A stretch of 64,000 nucleotides of DNA from Acidobacteriota bacterium (lineage in GTDB: Bacteria > Acidobacteriota > Blastocatellia > Pyrinomonadales > Pyrinomonadaceae): NCBI GenBank assembly GCA_029781855.1, contig JAKOVX010000077.1, forward strand, positions 1-64,000. The letters are read 5' to 3'. Numbering within the stretch: position 1 is the first letter of the stretch; each line of letters opens with the position of its first letter. The translations under genes and the position numbers were made by a program. Of this stretch, positions 9,371-17,665 are shown piece after piece. The notes under the pieces are model-generated. The model searched no databases and was not told the DNA's origin. It saw only the letters and a list, made by a program, of their open reading frames with translations.

Positions 9371-11425
9371 TTATTGACGCTGAAACTCGGGCGTGCCAAG
9401 CACGAGACTCACGGCCTTGTAAACCTCAGGGTTACCGCTCGGTTTTAGTAGGCGCCCTTGGCGATTCGGTGCGCCGGGCTGGCCGGCACCACGCATGTTC
9501 GTCATCGCGACGTTTTCGTCGGTCACCTCATTGCCGGCTTTTACTTCAGGTAGCGGCTGCTCGAGCTGCTTGGCGAGAGTGGCTTTGGTCGCAGGCGATA
9601 TCTCGCCGTCGAGTATCATCCCGACAGCCTGGTCGAGCAGTTTCGTGCGGTCCGATGTGTCGAACCCCTTCAGATCGACGGTCGTGCCCGGAATACGGTT
9701 ACTCGCGAATGCGATCGCAAAGTTCATCCGTTCGAGCAGAGCACCCGTATTAACCCAGTCCTCCGCCATATCCGGATAGCCGGTCGGTGCCTGGTAGCCG
9801 TACGGGACCTCGCCAAGCTTGTTGAGCATTGCTAAAAACTGCGGGCCGCCATTCGTGTCGGCACCTAGGGCTCGAACGGCACTGATCGCGAGTTCGAACG
9901 GCGTTTTGATCTTTGCGCGGTAGTTTTCGGGTGCAAAGAACTCCTTGTCGCTGAACAATGCCCGAAGGGTCGTCTTTATATCGCCGTGAGAGTTGTGAAA
10001 CGCATCGGCGACCCGCGAGACGAGTGCGTCACTGGGGTTGTCGCTGACAAATTTGATGGCGAGTTTTTTCGCGATGAATTTCGCGGTTGCCTGACTATTG
10101 ACGAGGATGTCGAGTACCTTGAGGCCGTCGTTGATGCCGCCTTCGTCGATCTTTTGGCCGAGCACGGTCTTTACACCGCCTTCGTGCCAGCGTGGATTGA
10201 AATAGAATTCGCCGCTGTCGACGTCTTCCGGAATTCCCTGCTGACGCTCGAGACGTGCAATGCGTTTGTCTTCGGTTCCGTCGATCATAGCGGCGGCGGC
10301 ACGGCGATAGCCTTGCGGGTCGGCGATCGTCCAACCGGTAAAGCACTTTGCGACCTCGATGATGTCCTGCTGGGTGTATCCGCCGTCAACGCCGAGTGTG
10401 TGAAGCTCCATCAGTTCGCGGGCGTAATTTTCGTTTATCCCGCGGCTCGGGCGGTTCTGGCCGAGAGCTTGCGGATTCTCGCGCATTTGTTTGAGACGCT
10501 GGTCGAGCTGTGCATCGTTGACGCCGTAAAGCTGTTTGAGCCGTTCGCGTGCCTGCGGCGGAAGCTGGCCGCCATTCTTGATGATCTGCTGCAGACGCTG
10601 TGCGCCGGCACCGTTACCGGGCGTTTGTGCTTTTGGCGAGACAGACTGGAAATTGTCTAGGAAAAAGAGCATTGCGGGATGCTGCGCAGTGCCGATCAAT
10701 AGGTCTTTGAAATTTCCAAGGGCGTTCTTTCGGAGCACATCTCGCTCGTAGCTCGGAATGTACCACCGCACTGCGGCCTTTCCGGCAAAGACGTTGAAAT
10801 GATTCTGCCAAAAATCGACCATCACTTCCTGAAGCTGTCGCTCGGAGTAAACGTCCCGAAGTACGCGGTTGGCGACTATCTCAGGCAATATCTGACCGGC
10901 CGGTTTGAGGTCATACTCGCGATAAAGAGCGGCCAGCTGCTGTCGGCGCTGCATCTGTTCGGCCTTGGTATTGTCGGCCGTATCATTCACCGCCGGCTTC
11001 TGGGCCGCGGACTGGTCGTTCATTTTGGGATCGGCATTATTCTTAGCATTGGGCTGATTGCCGTTCGGGCCGTTCAGCCGGCGAAGAAGTGCACCCGGAT
11101 TCGGATATTTGGCGAAAAGTTCAGCGGTCGACATATTGAAAATGTCGAGGCCTTTCACCTTGTTCTCCGCAACGGTGTCCGGTATCGACGCAGGATCGAG
11201 CTGTTGATCGATGTATTTCTGCAGGCCCATTGCCTTGACCCTTTCGACGTCACCCGGCCTTGCACCAAACCCGAGCCGATTGAGAACGTGCAGGATCTTC
11301 TGCTCCTGGGTCAACGGTTTCGCCGGAGCCGAAACGTTTGAACTCGCCGCAACGATGGGCAAGACAAGCGAGGCCATCATCAATGCAGCAGTGAGTTTTT
11401 GTCCGATCAATCGAAAATATTTCAT
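9371..11425 (-). CDS. DUF1800 domain-containing secreted protein
   Basis: This is a 684-residue protein with an N-terminal signal peptide (hydrophobic residues about 10-27). DUF1800 features follow: LTQEQKILHVLNRLGFGARPGDVE near the start, then NENYARELMELHTLGVDG, TGWTI and a C-terminal LGTPEFQRQ. DUF1800 proteins are often encoded beside a DUF1501 protein; here no DUF1501 gene is adjacent. A low-complexity Asn/Gln/Lys/Asp-rich stretch (about residues 115-160) interrupts the N-terminal half. Function of the family is unknown. Confidence 0.9.
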   Translation of the reverse strand: MKYFRLIGQKLTAALMMASLVLPIVAASSNVSAPAKPLTQEQKILHVLNRLGFGARPGDVERVKAMGLQKYIDQQLDPASIPDTVAENKVKGLDIFNMSTAELFAKYPNPGALLRRLNGPNGNQPNAKNNADPKMNDQSAAQKPAVNDTADNTKAEQMQRRQQLAALYREYDLKPAGQILPEIVANRVLRDVYSERQLQEVMVDFWQNHFNVFAGKAAVRWYIPSYERDVLRKNALGNFKDLLIGTAQHPAMLFFLDNFQSVSPKAQTPGNGAGAQRLQQIIKNGGQLPPQARERLKQLYGVNDAQLDQRLKQMRENPQALGQNRPSRGINENYARELMELHTLGVDGGYTQQDIIEVAKCFTGWTIADPQGYRRAAAAMIDGTEDKRIARLERQQGIPEDVDSGEFYFNPRWHEGGVKTVLGQKIDEGGINDGLKVLDILVNSQATAKFIAKKLAIKFVSDNPSDALVSRVADAFHNSHGDIKTTLRALFSDKEFFAPENYRAKIKTPFELAISAVRALGADTNGGPQFLAMLNKLGEVPYGYQAPTGYPDMAEDWVNTGALLERMNFAIAFASNRIPGTTVDLKGFDTSDRTKLLDQAVGMILDGEISPATKATLAKQLEQPLPEVKAGNEVTDENVAMTNMRGAGQPGAPNRQGRLLKPSGNPEVYKAVSLVLGTPEFQRQ

Positions 11426-11631
11426 TATTTCGTACCTCTTAAAATCGCGATCGCGTGTCGCATATCTGCAAACTTAGACGCGGGCCGCACGCGAAAGGGC
11501 GACAAAATTACGGCTTGTTTTCAGGCACTTCGGACGCTCGCGTACAACAATACGCTGCCTTCCGGCATCGAATAATTCACAGGGCATCAATTTTACGCTA
11601 GAATTGTGCCTGTCGGGCCTTGGCTAAAAAC

Positions 11632-12147
11632 ATGAAAATATACGGAATAACAACTTCGATCGTGATCCTGTTTGTGTCCATTTTCGCCTCAGCGGCGTTT
11701 GGACAAAATGAGACGTTTAGCTCGCCGAACGTTGACTATACTTTCACGCTGCCCGACGCCAGATGGAAAATGACGGTCAAGCCCTCGGACACAAGCCCGA
11801 ACGTCGAATACGTCTATATCGACCGCAACGACGGGCACTTTGAGGTTCGAAAGATCCCCACTCGCAAGGACATTCTCCTGACCGACACGATCCGTGACGA
11901 AGAACAGAAACTGCAGTTTTTGCCGGGTTACGTGGCCGGGAAAGAAGAGAATTTTGCCGGCAAACATCGCGGCGTCGTCTTCAATTATGAATTCGTCCGC
12001 ACCGGCCGCCCAATGAGCGGACGGATGTATTTTCTGCGGATCAATGACGATACCGTTTACGCGCTGAGATTCACCGGAATGAAAGACAAGCTTCGGTCGA
12101 TACAAAACCAGACCGATTCGATCGCCCGGACGTTCACCGTCAAGTGA
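11632..12147 (+). CDS. Hypothetical secreted protein
   Basis: This is a 171-residue protein with a signal peptide (MKIYGITTSIVILFVS, cleavage near AFGQ). The mature domain is about 145 residues of mixed beta/alpha character containing repeated charged-aromatic strands. I do not recognise the family. The ATG at 11632 is preferred to the TTG at 11620 because the signal peptide starts there. Its last 8 bases overlap the end of the converging LarA-like gene. Confidence 0.75.
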   Translation: MKIYGITTSIVILFVSIFASAAFGQNETFSSPNVDYTFTLPDARWKMTVKPSDTSPNVEYVYIDRNDGHFEVRKIPTRKDILLTDTIRDEEQKLQFLPGYVAGKEENFAGKHRGVVFNYEFVRTGRPMSGRMYFLRINDDTVYALRFTGMKDKLRSIQNQTDSIARTFTVK

Positions 12148-13399
12148 GGCGGAAGTCCAGCTTTGCTCCATTTGGAATGATGTAGCCGTTCGGTGTTCGA
12201 GCGGCTTTTTCGATTTCTTCGGCAAGGCCGCCGGCCCGACGATAACGCATCTTACCAATAACGTCATCCGGAAGTGAAGTCGTGATCGCAACGTCGAACC
12301 GCTCGGTCTTTTGCAGCAGGCTGAACGCCGTTTGCCCATTGACCTGATATTTTTCACAGAGCCTATCGGCCAGTGCACGGCTGTCATCAGCCTCGAACCA
12401 ATCAAGAAAATCGGTCCGCCCGAGGCCCTCCGAACACTCCGCGAGAAACAGGATAGTACCGCCGTCGGCACATGCCCTTGAGGCCGCATCGAGTGCTTTG
12501 TGAGCCTGGATCATATTGATGTCGAACGGAGAGCCGCCACAGCTGACCACGACCAGCGGCCGCCGTTCGGTAATCTCGATCGTATATCTTCGGGCGTATT
12601 CGTCGCAGGCGGCCCTGTGTGACGACTTCCAATTACCGCAAACGAGGTCCACAACTTCGCCGCGGTCATTCACGATGGTCGTCATCGCAAACGCGGGATC
12701 GACCGCCTCGACCGCGGCAACAAAAGATTCGTGTACGGCATTTCCATCCAGAATTCCCGGACCGACGCCGTCTCGCCGATCCATTTTCTCGCAATCGAAA
12801 GCCAGTTTATGAGTTGCCGCGATCGTACGAGTCGAAGCAAGGCCCGGGCAAATTAGCTTGCGCCCGCCCGTAAAACCCGCAAAATAGTGGAACGACACTC
12901 CGCCGATTAGTATTACGTGGTCATGCTCGGTCAAAGCTAGGTTCAATTCGATCGGCTCACCGTGCGGGGTCTCGCCAAGCCTCACGATCTGCATCAGGTC
13001 TCTGGGCTCGTGGTCGAGTGTCTTGATCCGCTGGGCGATAAACGGCGTTATGATCGCTGTCTTTTCCGCTTCGGTGACTTTCCGGTGAATGCCGGTCGCG
13101 AAAATAATGCGAATGTCGAAGGCATTCACACCTGCCGCGATCAACCGTCTGACGACGAGATTAACGACCTGCCCGCAACCGACCTGTCGTGTCGCGTCCG
13201 GCACGACGATCAGGACACTCTCACCCGGAGCGACGATCTCCTCGAGTGTTGGCGTATCGATCGGCTTGTCGAGTCTTTCGCCGATCTCGGCGTCCGATAG
13301 CGGCGATAAGCTAGCGGACGGTGCCAAGATCTGAAATTGTGATTCGTCGTATTCGAGCGGAATTGCTTGGTTTCCGTATTTGAGGTCGATGAGCGGCAT
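12140..13399 (-). CDS. LarA-like nickel-dependent lactate racemase family (DUF2088)
   Basis: This is a 419-residue protein matching the LarA fold, with IFATGIHRKVTEAE near residue 95 and GGVSFHYFAGFTGGRKLICPG near residue 165. The latter includes the lysine that carries the nickel-pincer cofactor in LarA, and a later TRTIAATHKL carries a histidine. LarA family enzymes racemise lactate or other 2-hydroxy acids. No larB, larC or larE maturation genes are beside it. The ATG at 13399 is preferred over a TTG at 13438 that would overlap the upstream gene. It sits 16 bases after the CDF gene on the same strand. Confidence 0.85.
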   Translation of the reverse strand: MPLIDLKYGNQAIPLEYDESQFQILAPSASLSPLSDAEIGERLDKPIDTPTLEEIVAPGESVLIVVPDATRQVGCGQVVNLVVRRLIAAGVNAFDIRIIFATGIHRKVTEAEKTAIITPFIAQRIKTLDHEPRDLMQIVRLGETPHGEPIELNLALTEHDHVILIGGVSFHYFAGFTGGRKLICPGLASTRTIAATHKLAFDCEKMDRRDGVGPGILDGNAVHESFVAAVEAVDPAFAMTTIVNDRGEVVDLVCGNWKSSHRAACDEYARRYTIEITERRPLVVVSCGGSPFDINMIQAHKALDAASRACADGGTILFLAECSEGLGRTDFLDWFEADDSRALADRLCEKYQVNGQTAFSLLQKTERFDVAITTSLPDDVIGKMRYRRAGGLAEEIEKAARTPNGYIIPNGAKLDFRLT

Positions 13400-13415
13400 T
13401 TCGTGGAGTGGACTC

Positions 13416-14357
13416 TCAGGCGTTCCGGGCGGTCTCAAAGCACCTCGAACCGGTCTCGCAAACGTAAACGGCTTCGGCTTCCGAATCAGTGGTCTCCATT
13501 TGTATGGTTAGATGTCCGATGCCGAAACGCTCGTTCAACCGGTCGCGAATGGCGCTAAGCAACTCGGCGTGAGGCACTGAATCCTCGTGGTTGATGTGGG
13601 CCGACAACGCCTCGATCCCTGACGAGATCGTCCAAACGTGGAGATCGTGGACGCCGGTCACGCCTTCGGTCTCAAGCAAAACGTCTTCCACGCGGCTGAC
13701 ATCGATATGCCGGGGAGTTCCCTCGAGCAGTATATTGACGGACTCCGAAACCAATCGCCAGGCACCAAAAATGATGATAACGCTGATCAAAATACTGCCG
13801 ACCGCGTCTGCCCATAACCACCCGAATGCCAGTATCAATAAACCTGCCGTGATCGCAGCGACCGACCCGAGCAGATCGCCCATCACGTGAAGAAATGCCC
13901 CGCGCATGTTCAGATCGTGCTTGTGGTCGGCGTGCAGGATCTTGGCGACGATAATGTTGACGATCAATCCGCCAAAGGCGATGATCGTCAATTCCATTGC
14001 ATGAACCTGCGGCGGAGATTGCCAGCGGATAAGGGCCTCGTAGATCACCCAGATCGAAAGCAGAACAAGGGCGATCCCGTTGACGAAGGCGGCAAGGATC
14101 TCCAATCGATAATAGCCGTACGTTTTCCGCGAGGTCGCCGGGCGGGCAGCAAACCAGAATGCAAAAAGGGTCAGGCCGAGTGCCGCCACATCCGTAAGCA
14201 TGTGGCCGGCATCCGCGATTAGCGCCAAAGAATTTGAAAGCCAGCCGCCGACCGCCTCAGCGACCATGTAAACGGAGGTGAGTACGAGCGCAACGGTCAA
14301 CTTACCACGCTTTCGCGTCGCGCGGTCGTCTACGGGATGACTATGACCTGAACTCAT
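13416..14357 (-). CDS. Cation diffusion facilitator (CDF) metal exporter
   Basis: This 313-residue CzcD/ZitB-type transporter has six hydrophobic segments. The metal-site residues are in LIADAGHMLTDVAALGL (TM2, HxxxD) and LHVMGDLLGSVAAI (TM5, HxxxD). A C-terminal cytoplasmic ferredoxin-like domain contains VHDLHVWTISSG. The protein exports Zn(II) or related divalent metals by proton antiport. It is followed closely by the nickel-enzyme-like LarA gene, but there is no direct sign of a functional link. Confidence 0.94.
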   Translation of the reverse strand: MSSGHSHPVDDRATRKRGKLTVALVLTSVYMVAEAVGGWLSNSLALIADAGHMLTDVAALGLTLFAFWFAARPATSRKTYGYYRLEILAAFVNGIALVLLSIWVIYEALIRWQSPPQVHAMELTIIAFGGLIVNIIVAKILHADHKHDLNMRGAFLHVMGDLLGSVAAITAGLLILAFGWLWADAVGSILISVIIIFGAWRLVSESVNILLEGTPRHIDVSRVEDVLLETEGVTGVHDLHVWTISSGIEALSAHINHEDSVPHAELLSAIRDRLNERFGIGHLTIQMETTDSEAEAVYVCETGSRCFETARNA

Positions 14358-14363
14358 ATCCGG

Positions 14364-15602
14364 CTAATAGCGGCCCGTGACGTTGCCCGTCCTCATCGAA
14401 AGAATAAATCCGCTGCGATTGCCGCGCTCATCGCCGATCTCAACAAATGCTTCCGCCGAAGGTGTTGAGATCTGTAGCTTGAACGAGCCATCCGGCCCGG
14501 CATACGTCTGACGGCCCATCGCCCGCACCAGCATTCCGGGGTTCGTCCGTCCACCGACTATAAATACATTTCCACCCAGCGGTTCGACGGTCCAGCTTGA
14601 AGCTTCGATATTGACCGCCCCGCCGCGCTTGATCACCGTAAATTTCCACTGATCGTTCCAGTTGGTGGTCTGGCCGGACTTCGCGGTCGACTTCACTCGC
14701 CAATAGTATGTACCAGGCGTCAGGCCCGTCAGTCTGAATTCGTGCGATGAGATCGAACTTCGGTCGACCAGGATCGAATCCGAGGCAAATTGCGGATTAC
14801 GAGCGACCTGCAGATAATAGCTCGCGGCATTACCGCCTTCGGCGTCGTTCCAGCTGAAATTAACAGTCACTCCGTTTCCGGACACATCTGTTATCTGTGC
14901 GGAGTTGTCGGGCGAGATCGGCCTTGGCGGTGCGAGAAGTTTTTCTCGATCAGACAGCTTACCGTTATTTACTGTGGCGTATTCATTTTCGCCTATAACG
15001 GTCTTGTCACCGCCGATGGTCGTTTCGACACCGCCTCGGCTGATCCGGATCTCTCCGCCATTTGCACCGTCAGCGTTAAAGCTGGCGTCCGTTTTAGGCT
15101 GAAGTTGGTTCTCGGATTCGCCAAGTTCGACGATATTCTTCGTGTCTTCAGGTTGATCGTTCGTGCGAACGTTCAACTGCCCATCGTTGACGCGGACCCT
15201 GACATTCTTACCGCCAAATATAGATGTACTGTCACGGACAACGACAGTACTGTTCGGCCGCACCGAATATACGGACCCGTCGATCATCTGGACAATGGCA
15301 CGGCCGTCTGACTGGGTCTGAATAGTGTCACCGGCTGCCACGTAAGTCTCACGCGTAACCAAAATGGTCTCCCGCGTTTGGGCTCGAATTATTCGGACCT
15401 GTCCCTCGAACGATACGATCCTCGCCGCATCCTTGGGCATTTCAATATCGGTCGCCTGCGCAAACCAATTATTCTTCATTGCCCACCAAACGCCACCGCC
15501 AACCGCCGATGACACGACGACCAGCACGACCAGCCCAATGATCGTGCTCTTTCGAATGTGCCACCATTCGACGTAGAATTTGCGGTACTTATTTTCTTCC
15601 AT
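14364..15602 (-). CDS. FecR-domain membrane protein with fibronectin type III segment
   Basis: This is a 412-residue protein with one N-terminal membrane segment (about residues 18-40) and a large extracytoplasmic part. After the membrane anchor is a FecR-like beta domain (DAARIVSFEGQVRII...GDTIQTQSDGRAIVQM...SVYSVRPNSTVVVRD). A fibronectin-III-like module follows (SYYLQVARNPQF...LTGLTPGTYYWRVKS), then a C-terminal beta domain. No sigma factor or TonB receptor is nearby, so a classical FecIR role is not supported; it more likely acts as an envelope sensor or structural protein. It ends 6 bases before the CDF start. Confidence 0.82.
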   Translation of the reverse strand: MEENKYRKFYVEWWHIRKSTIIGLVVLVVVSSAVGGGVWWAMKNNWFAQATDIEMPKDAARIVSFEGQVRIIRAQTRETILVTRETYVAAGDTIQTQSDGRAIVQMIDGSVYSVRPNSTVVVRDSTSIFGGKNVRVRVNDGQLNVRTNDQPEDTKNIVELGESENQLQPKTDASFNADGANGGEIRISRGGVETTIGGDKTVIGENEYATVNNGKLSDREKLLAPPRPISPDNSAQITDVSGNGVTVNFSWNDAEGGNAASYYLQVARNPQFASDSILVDRSSISSHEFRLTGLTPGTYYWRVKSTAKSGQTTNWNDQWKFTVIKRGGAVNIEASSWTVEPLGGNVFIVGGRTNPGMLVRAMGRQTYAGPDGSFKLQISTPSAEAFVEIGDERGNRSGFILSMRTGNVTGRY

Positions 15603-15613
15603 TTAAGGCGGAA

Positions 15614-16636
15614 CTACTCTGTGTCATCAGCCGCCGTTTTCTGCGGAAAGATCAGAGATAAGATCACCGACAAGACGATCGCCCCGACGACGACCGCGAG
15701 CGACAGGTTGATAACAGCCTGTTCGAACTCGTGATGCAGATATCTTTGCAGGAACACCACGAATACGGACCCGCTATCATTGCCCATTACCATTATCAGC
15801 CCATCGGCGAAAAGTGGCAAGAGCATTTTAAAACCGATAAAGCTCAAAACGAAAGCGAGACCATACTTGAGGAAGTGAAACTTATCCGCCAGATCCGAAA
15901 GGAGAAAGAAAAATGTCCGCAACCCGAGGATCGCAAATATATTCGATGTATAGACGATGAAACGGTCGGTCGTGATGCCGAATATCGCCGGTATCGAATC
16001 GACGGCGAACACAACGTCCGCAACGTTTATGACGATCAGGACGAGCAGCAGAAGCGTGCCGGTGCGTTTGCCGTCGACCTTGATGAAGAATTTTTCGCCC
16101 TCGTATTGCTTCGAAATACGAATAAATCGGGTAGTGAATCTAATGATCGCACTATCCTCCGGCTCGAATGCCTCATCGTCGCCGAACATCTTGATGCCTG
16201 TATAGATCAGGAAGACGCCAAAGAAATACAGGATCCAACTGAAGCTCTCGACAAGCTGCGCCCCGGCAAATATCATCACCATTCGCATCACGAGCGCCAT
16301 AAAGATGCCCCAAAATAGTGCCCGATGCTGATATTTCTTGGGAACCTTGAAATAGCTGAAAATGAGCAGGAAGACGAAAAGATTGTCGATCGAAAGCGAA
16401 AGTTCGATCAGGTACCCGGTGAGAAATTCCTTTGCCTTGAACGCCCCGAACTGAAAATAGATGAAGGCCCCGAAAGCTAAGGCAAGCGAGATCCACACCA
16501 AACTCCAGGCTATCGTTTCCCTGCGGGTCGGTGCGTGCGTCCGCCGGTTGGCAATGCCGAGGTCCACGAAAAGAGCGAGAAACACGATCGCAAAGAACGT
16601 CGCCCAGACCCAGATTGGATATTCGATCGAGTTCAT
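15614..16636 (-). CDS. TerC/Alx family integral membrane protein
   Basis: This 340-residue protein has about nine membrane segments and the TerC family signatures ELSLSIDNLFVFLLIFSYF and VFAVDSIPAIFGITTD. These carry the conserved acidic residues in membrane helices proposed to bind metal. Family members export manganese (Alx/MntX) or confer tellurite resistance. It lies 11 bases upstream of the FecR-like gene on the same strand. Confidence 0.93.
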   Translation of the reverse strand: MNSIEYPIWVWATFFAIVFLALFVDLGIANRRTHAPTRRETIAWSLVWISLALAFGAFIYFQFGAFKAKEFLTGYLIELSLSIDNLFVFLLIFSYFKVPKKYQHRALFWGIFMALVMRMVMIFAGAQLVESFSWILYFFGVFLIYTGIKMFGDDEAFEPEDSAIIRFTTRFIRISKQYEGEKFFIKVDGKRTGTLLLLVLIVINVADVVFAVDSIPAIFGITTDRFIVYTSNIFAILGLRTFFFLLSDLADKFHFLKYGLAFVLSFIGFKMLLPLFADGLIMVMGNDSGSVFVVFLQRYLHHEFEQAVINLSLAVVVGAIVLSVILSLIFPQKTAADDTE

Positions 16637-16660
16637 AATCGGGCTATTCGGGTAATGAGG

Positions 16661-17146
16661 CTAGAGCGTCGCCTCAAACAGTCGGACGATCTTTCCGAGC
16701 CCTTCTGCGTCTGTCTGCGAAAAATCGTTAAGCCGGTCGCTGTCGACGTCCAACACTCCGAAAACGCCTCCTCCGGCATCAAATACCGGAATCACGATCT
16801 CTGACTTCGAAGCGGAGGAACAGGCAATATGGCCCGGAAACTGGTCCACGTCCGGAACGATCACCGTTTCACGTGTCGTGTACGCGTGTCCGCAAACACC
16901 CTGATCAAATTTGATCCGCGTGCACGCCACCGGACCCTGGAACGGCCCGAGCACGAGTTCACCCGACCTTTCAACGTAAAAGCCGACCCAAAAGAAGCCC
17001 AACGCTTCGCGCAAAACGGCGGCAATATTGGCCATGTTTGCGACCGCATCTTTCTCGCCGCCGATCAACGCCTCGATCTGCGGAATGATCTCATCATAGA
17101 TCGCCCCGCGATCGGCACCCATGGTAAATGCAATGGATTCAGCCAT
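16661..17146 (-). CDS. Free methionine-(R)-sulfoxide reductase (GAF domain)
   Basis: This 161-residue single GAF-domain protein has the three cysteines of the fRMsr family in CTRIKFDQGVCGHAYT and HIACSSASKSEIVIPV. The C-terminal GGGVFGVLDVDSDRLNDF strand-helix is also typical. The enzyme reduces free L-methionine-(R)-sulfoxide in the cytoplasm using thioredoxin. Length is standard. The gene lies 24 bases upstream of terC on the same strand. Confidence 0.92.
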   Translation of the reverse strand: MAESIAFTMGADRGAIYDEIIPQIEALIGGEKDAVANMANIAAVLREALGFFWVGFYVERSGELVLGPFQGPVACTRIKFDQGVCGHAYTTRETVIVPDVDQFPGHIACSSASKSEIVIPVFDAGGGVFGVLDVDSDRLNDFSQTDAEGLGKIVRLFEATL

Positions 17147-17253
17147 AAGGCTTGAGTTTACTGTGTATAGTTTTGCCGGGCAAATGATTCATCGTCTCGA
17201 AAAATGTATAATCGCAGGAGTTTTTTCAAGATAGGTGAACCACAGGGGTCAAA

Positions 17254-17649
17254 TTGGAAACTTTCGGAAAAATCCTTTCAGTTGCTGTTGGCGGTGCTTT
17301 CGGCGCCGTCGCACGCTATTTGATAAACATCTCGCCCGCCGCCAACGTTTTTGACAAATTCCCGTTCCCCACCTTTCTGATCAATATCACCGGTTCTTTC
17401 CTGATCGGCTTTTTTTTGATACTGCTAACGGACAAGGTGCAGGTCAGCGACAATCTCAGAATGGCGATCATCGTTGGTTTCCTGGGCGCCTTCACGACAT
17501 TTTCAACGTTTGAGGTAGAGATATTCGGGCTCGTCCGTGATCGCCAGCTTGTGACTGCTATCGTGTATTTATTTCTTAGCGTGACAGTTGGTTTTGCCGG
17601 AGTCATTTCCGGTGTAACGCTCGCCCGAGTTCTGTCTTTTCCTCGGTAG
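17254..17649 (+). CDS. crcB: CrcB/Fluc fluoride channel
   Basis: This 131-residue membrane protein has four hydrophobic segments and the CrcB signatures GGAFGAVARYLIN, FLINITGSFLIGF and GFLGAFTTFSTFEVE. It is a dual-topology fluoride channel that protects against cytoplasmic fluoride. Start is a TTG at 17254 with AGGGG a few bases upstream. A TATAAT-like box occurs near 17205. I looked for the crcB/fluoride riboswitch in the 107-base upstream gap and did not see it. It converges on the S41 peptidase gene. Confidence 0.93.
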   Translation: METFGKILSVAVGGAFGAVARYLINISPAANVFDKFPFPTFLINITGSFLIGFFLILLTDKVQVSDNLRMAIIVGFLGAFTTFSTFEVEIFGLVRDRQLVTAIVYLFLSVTVGFAGVISGVTLARVLSFPR

Positions 17650-17665
17650 TGAAGCTCATTTCTGT

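Noticed and set aside
17147..17253. Fluoride riboswitch before crcB
   Set aside because: The conserved crcB-motif pseudoknot sequences were not found in the gap.
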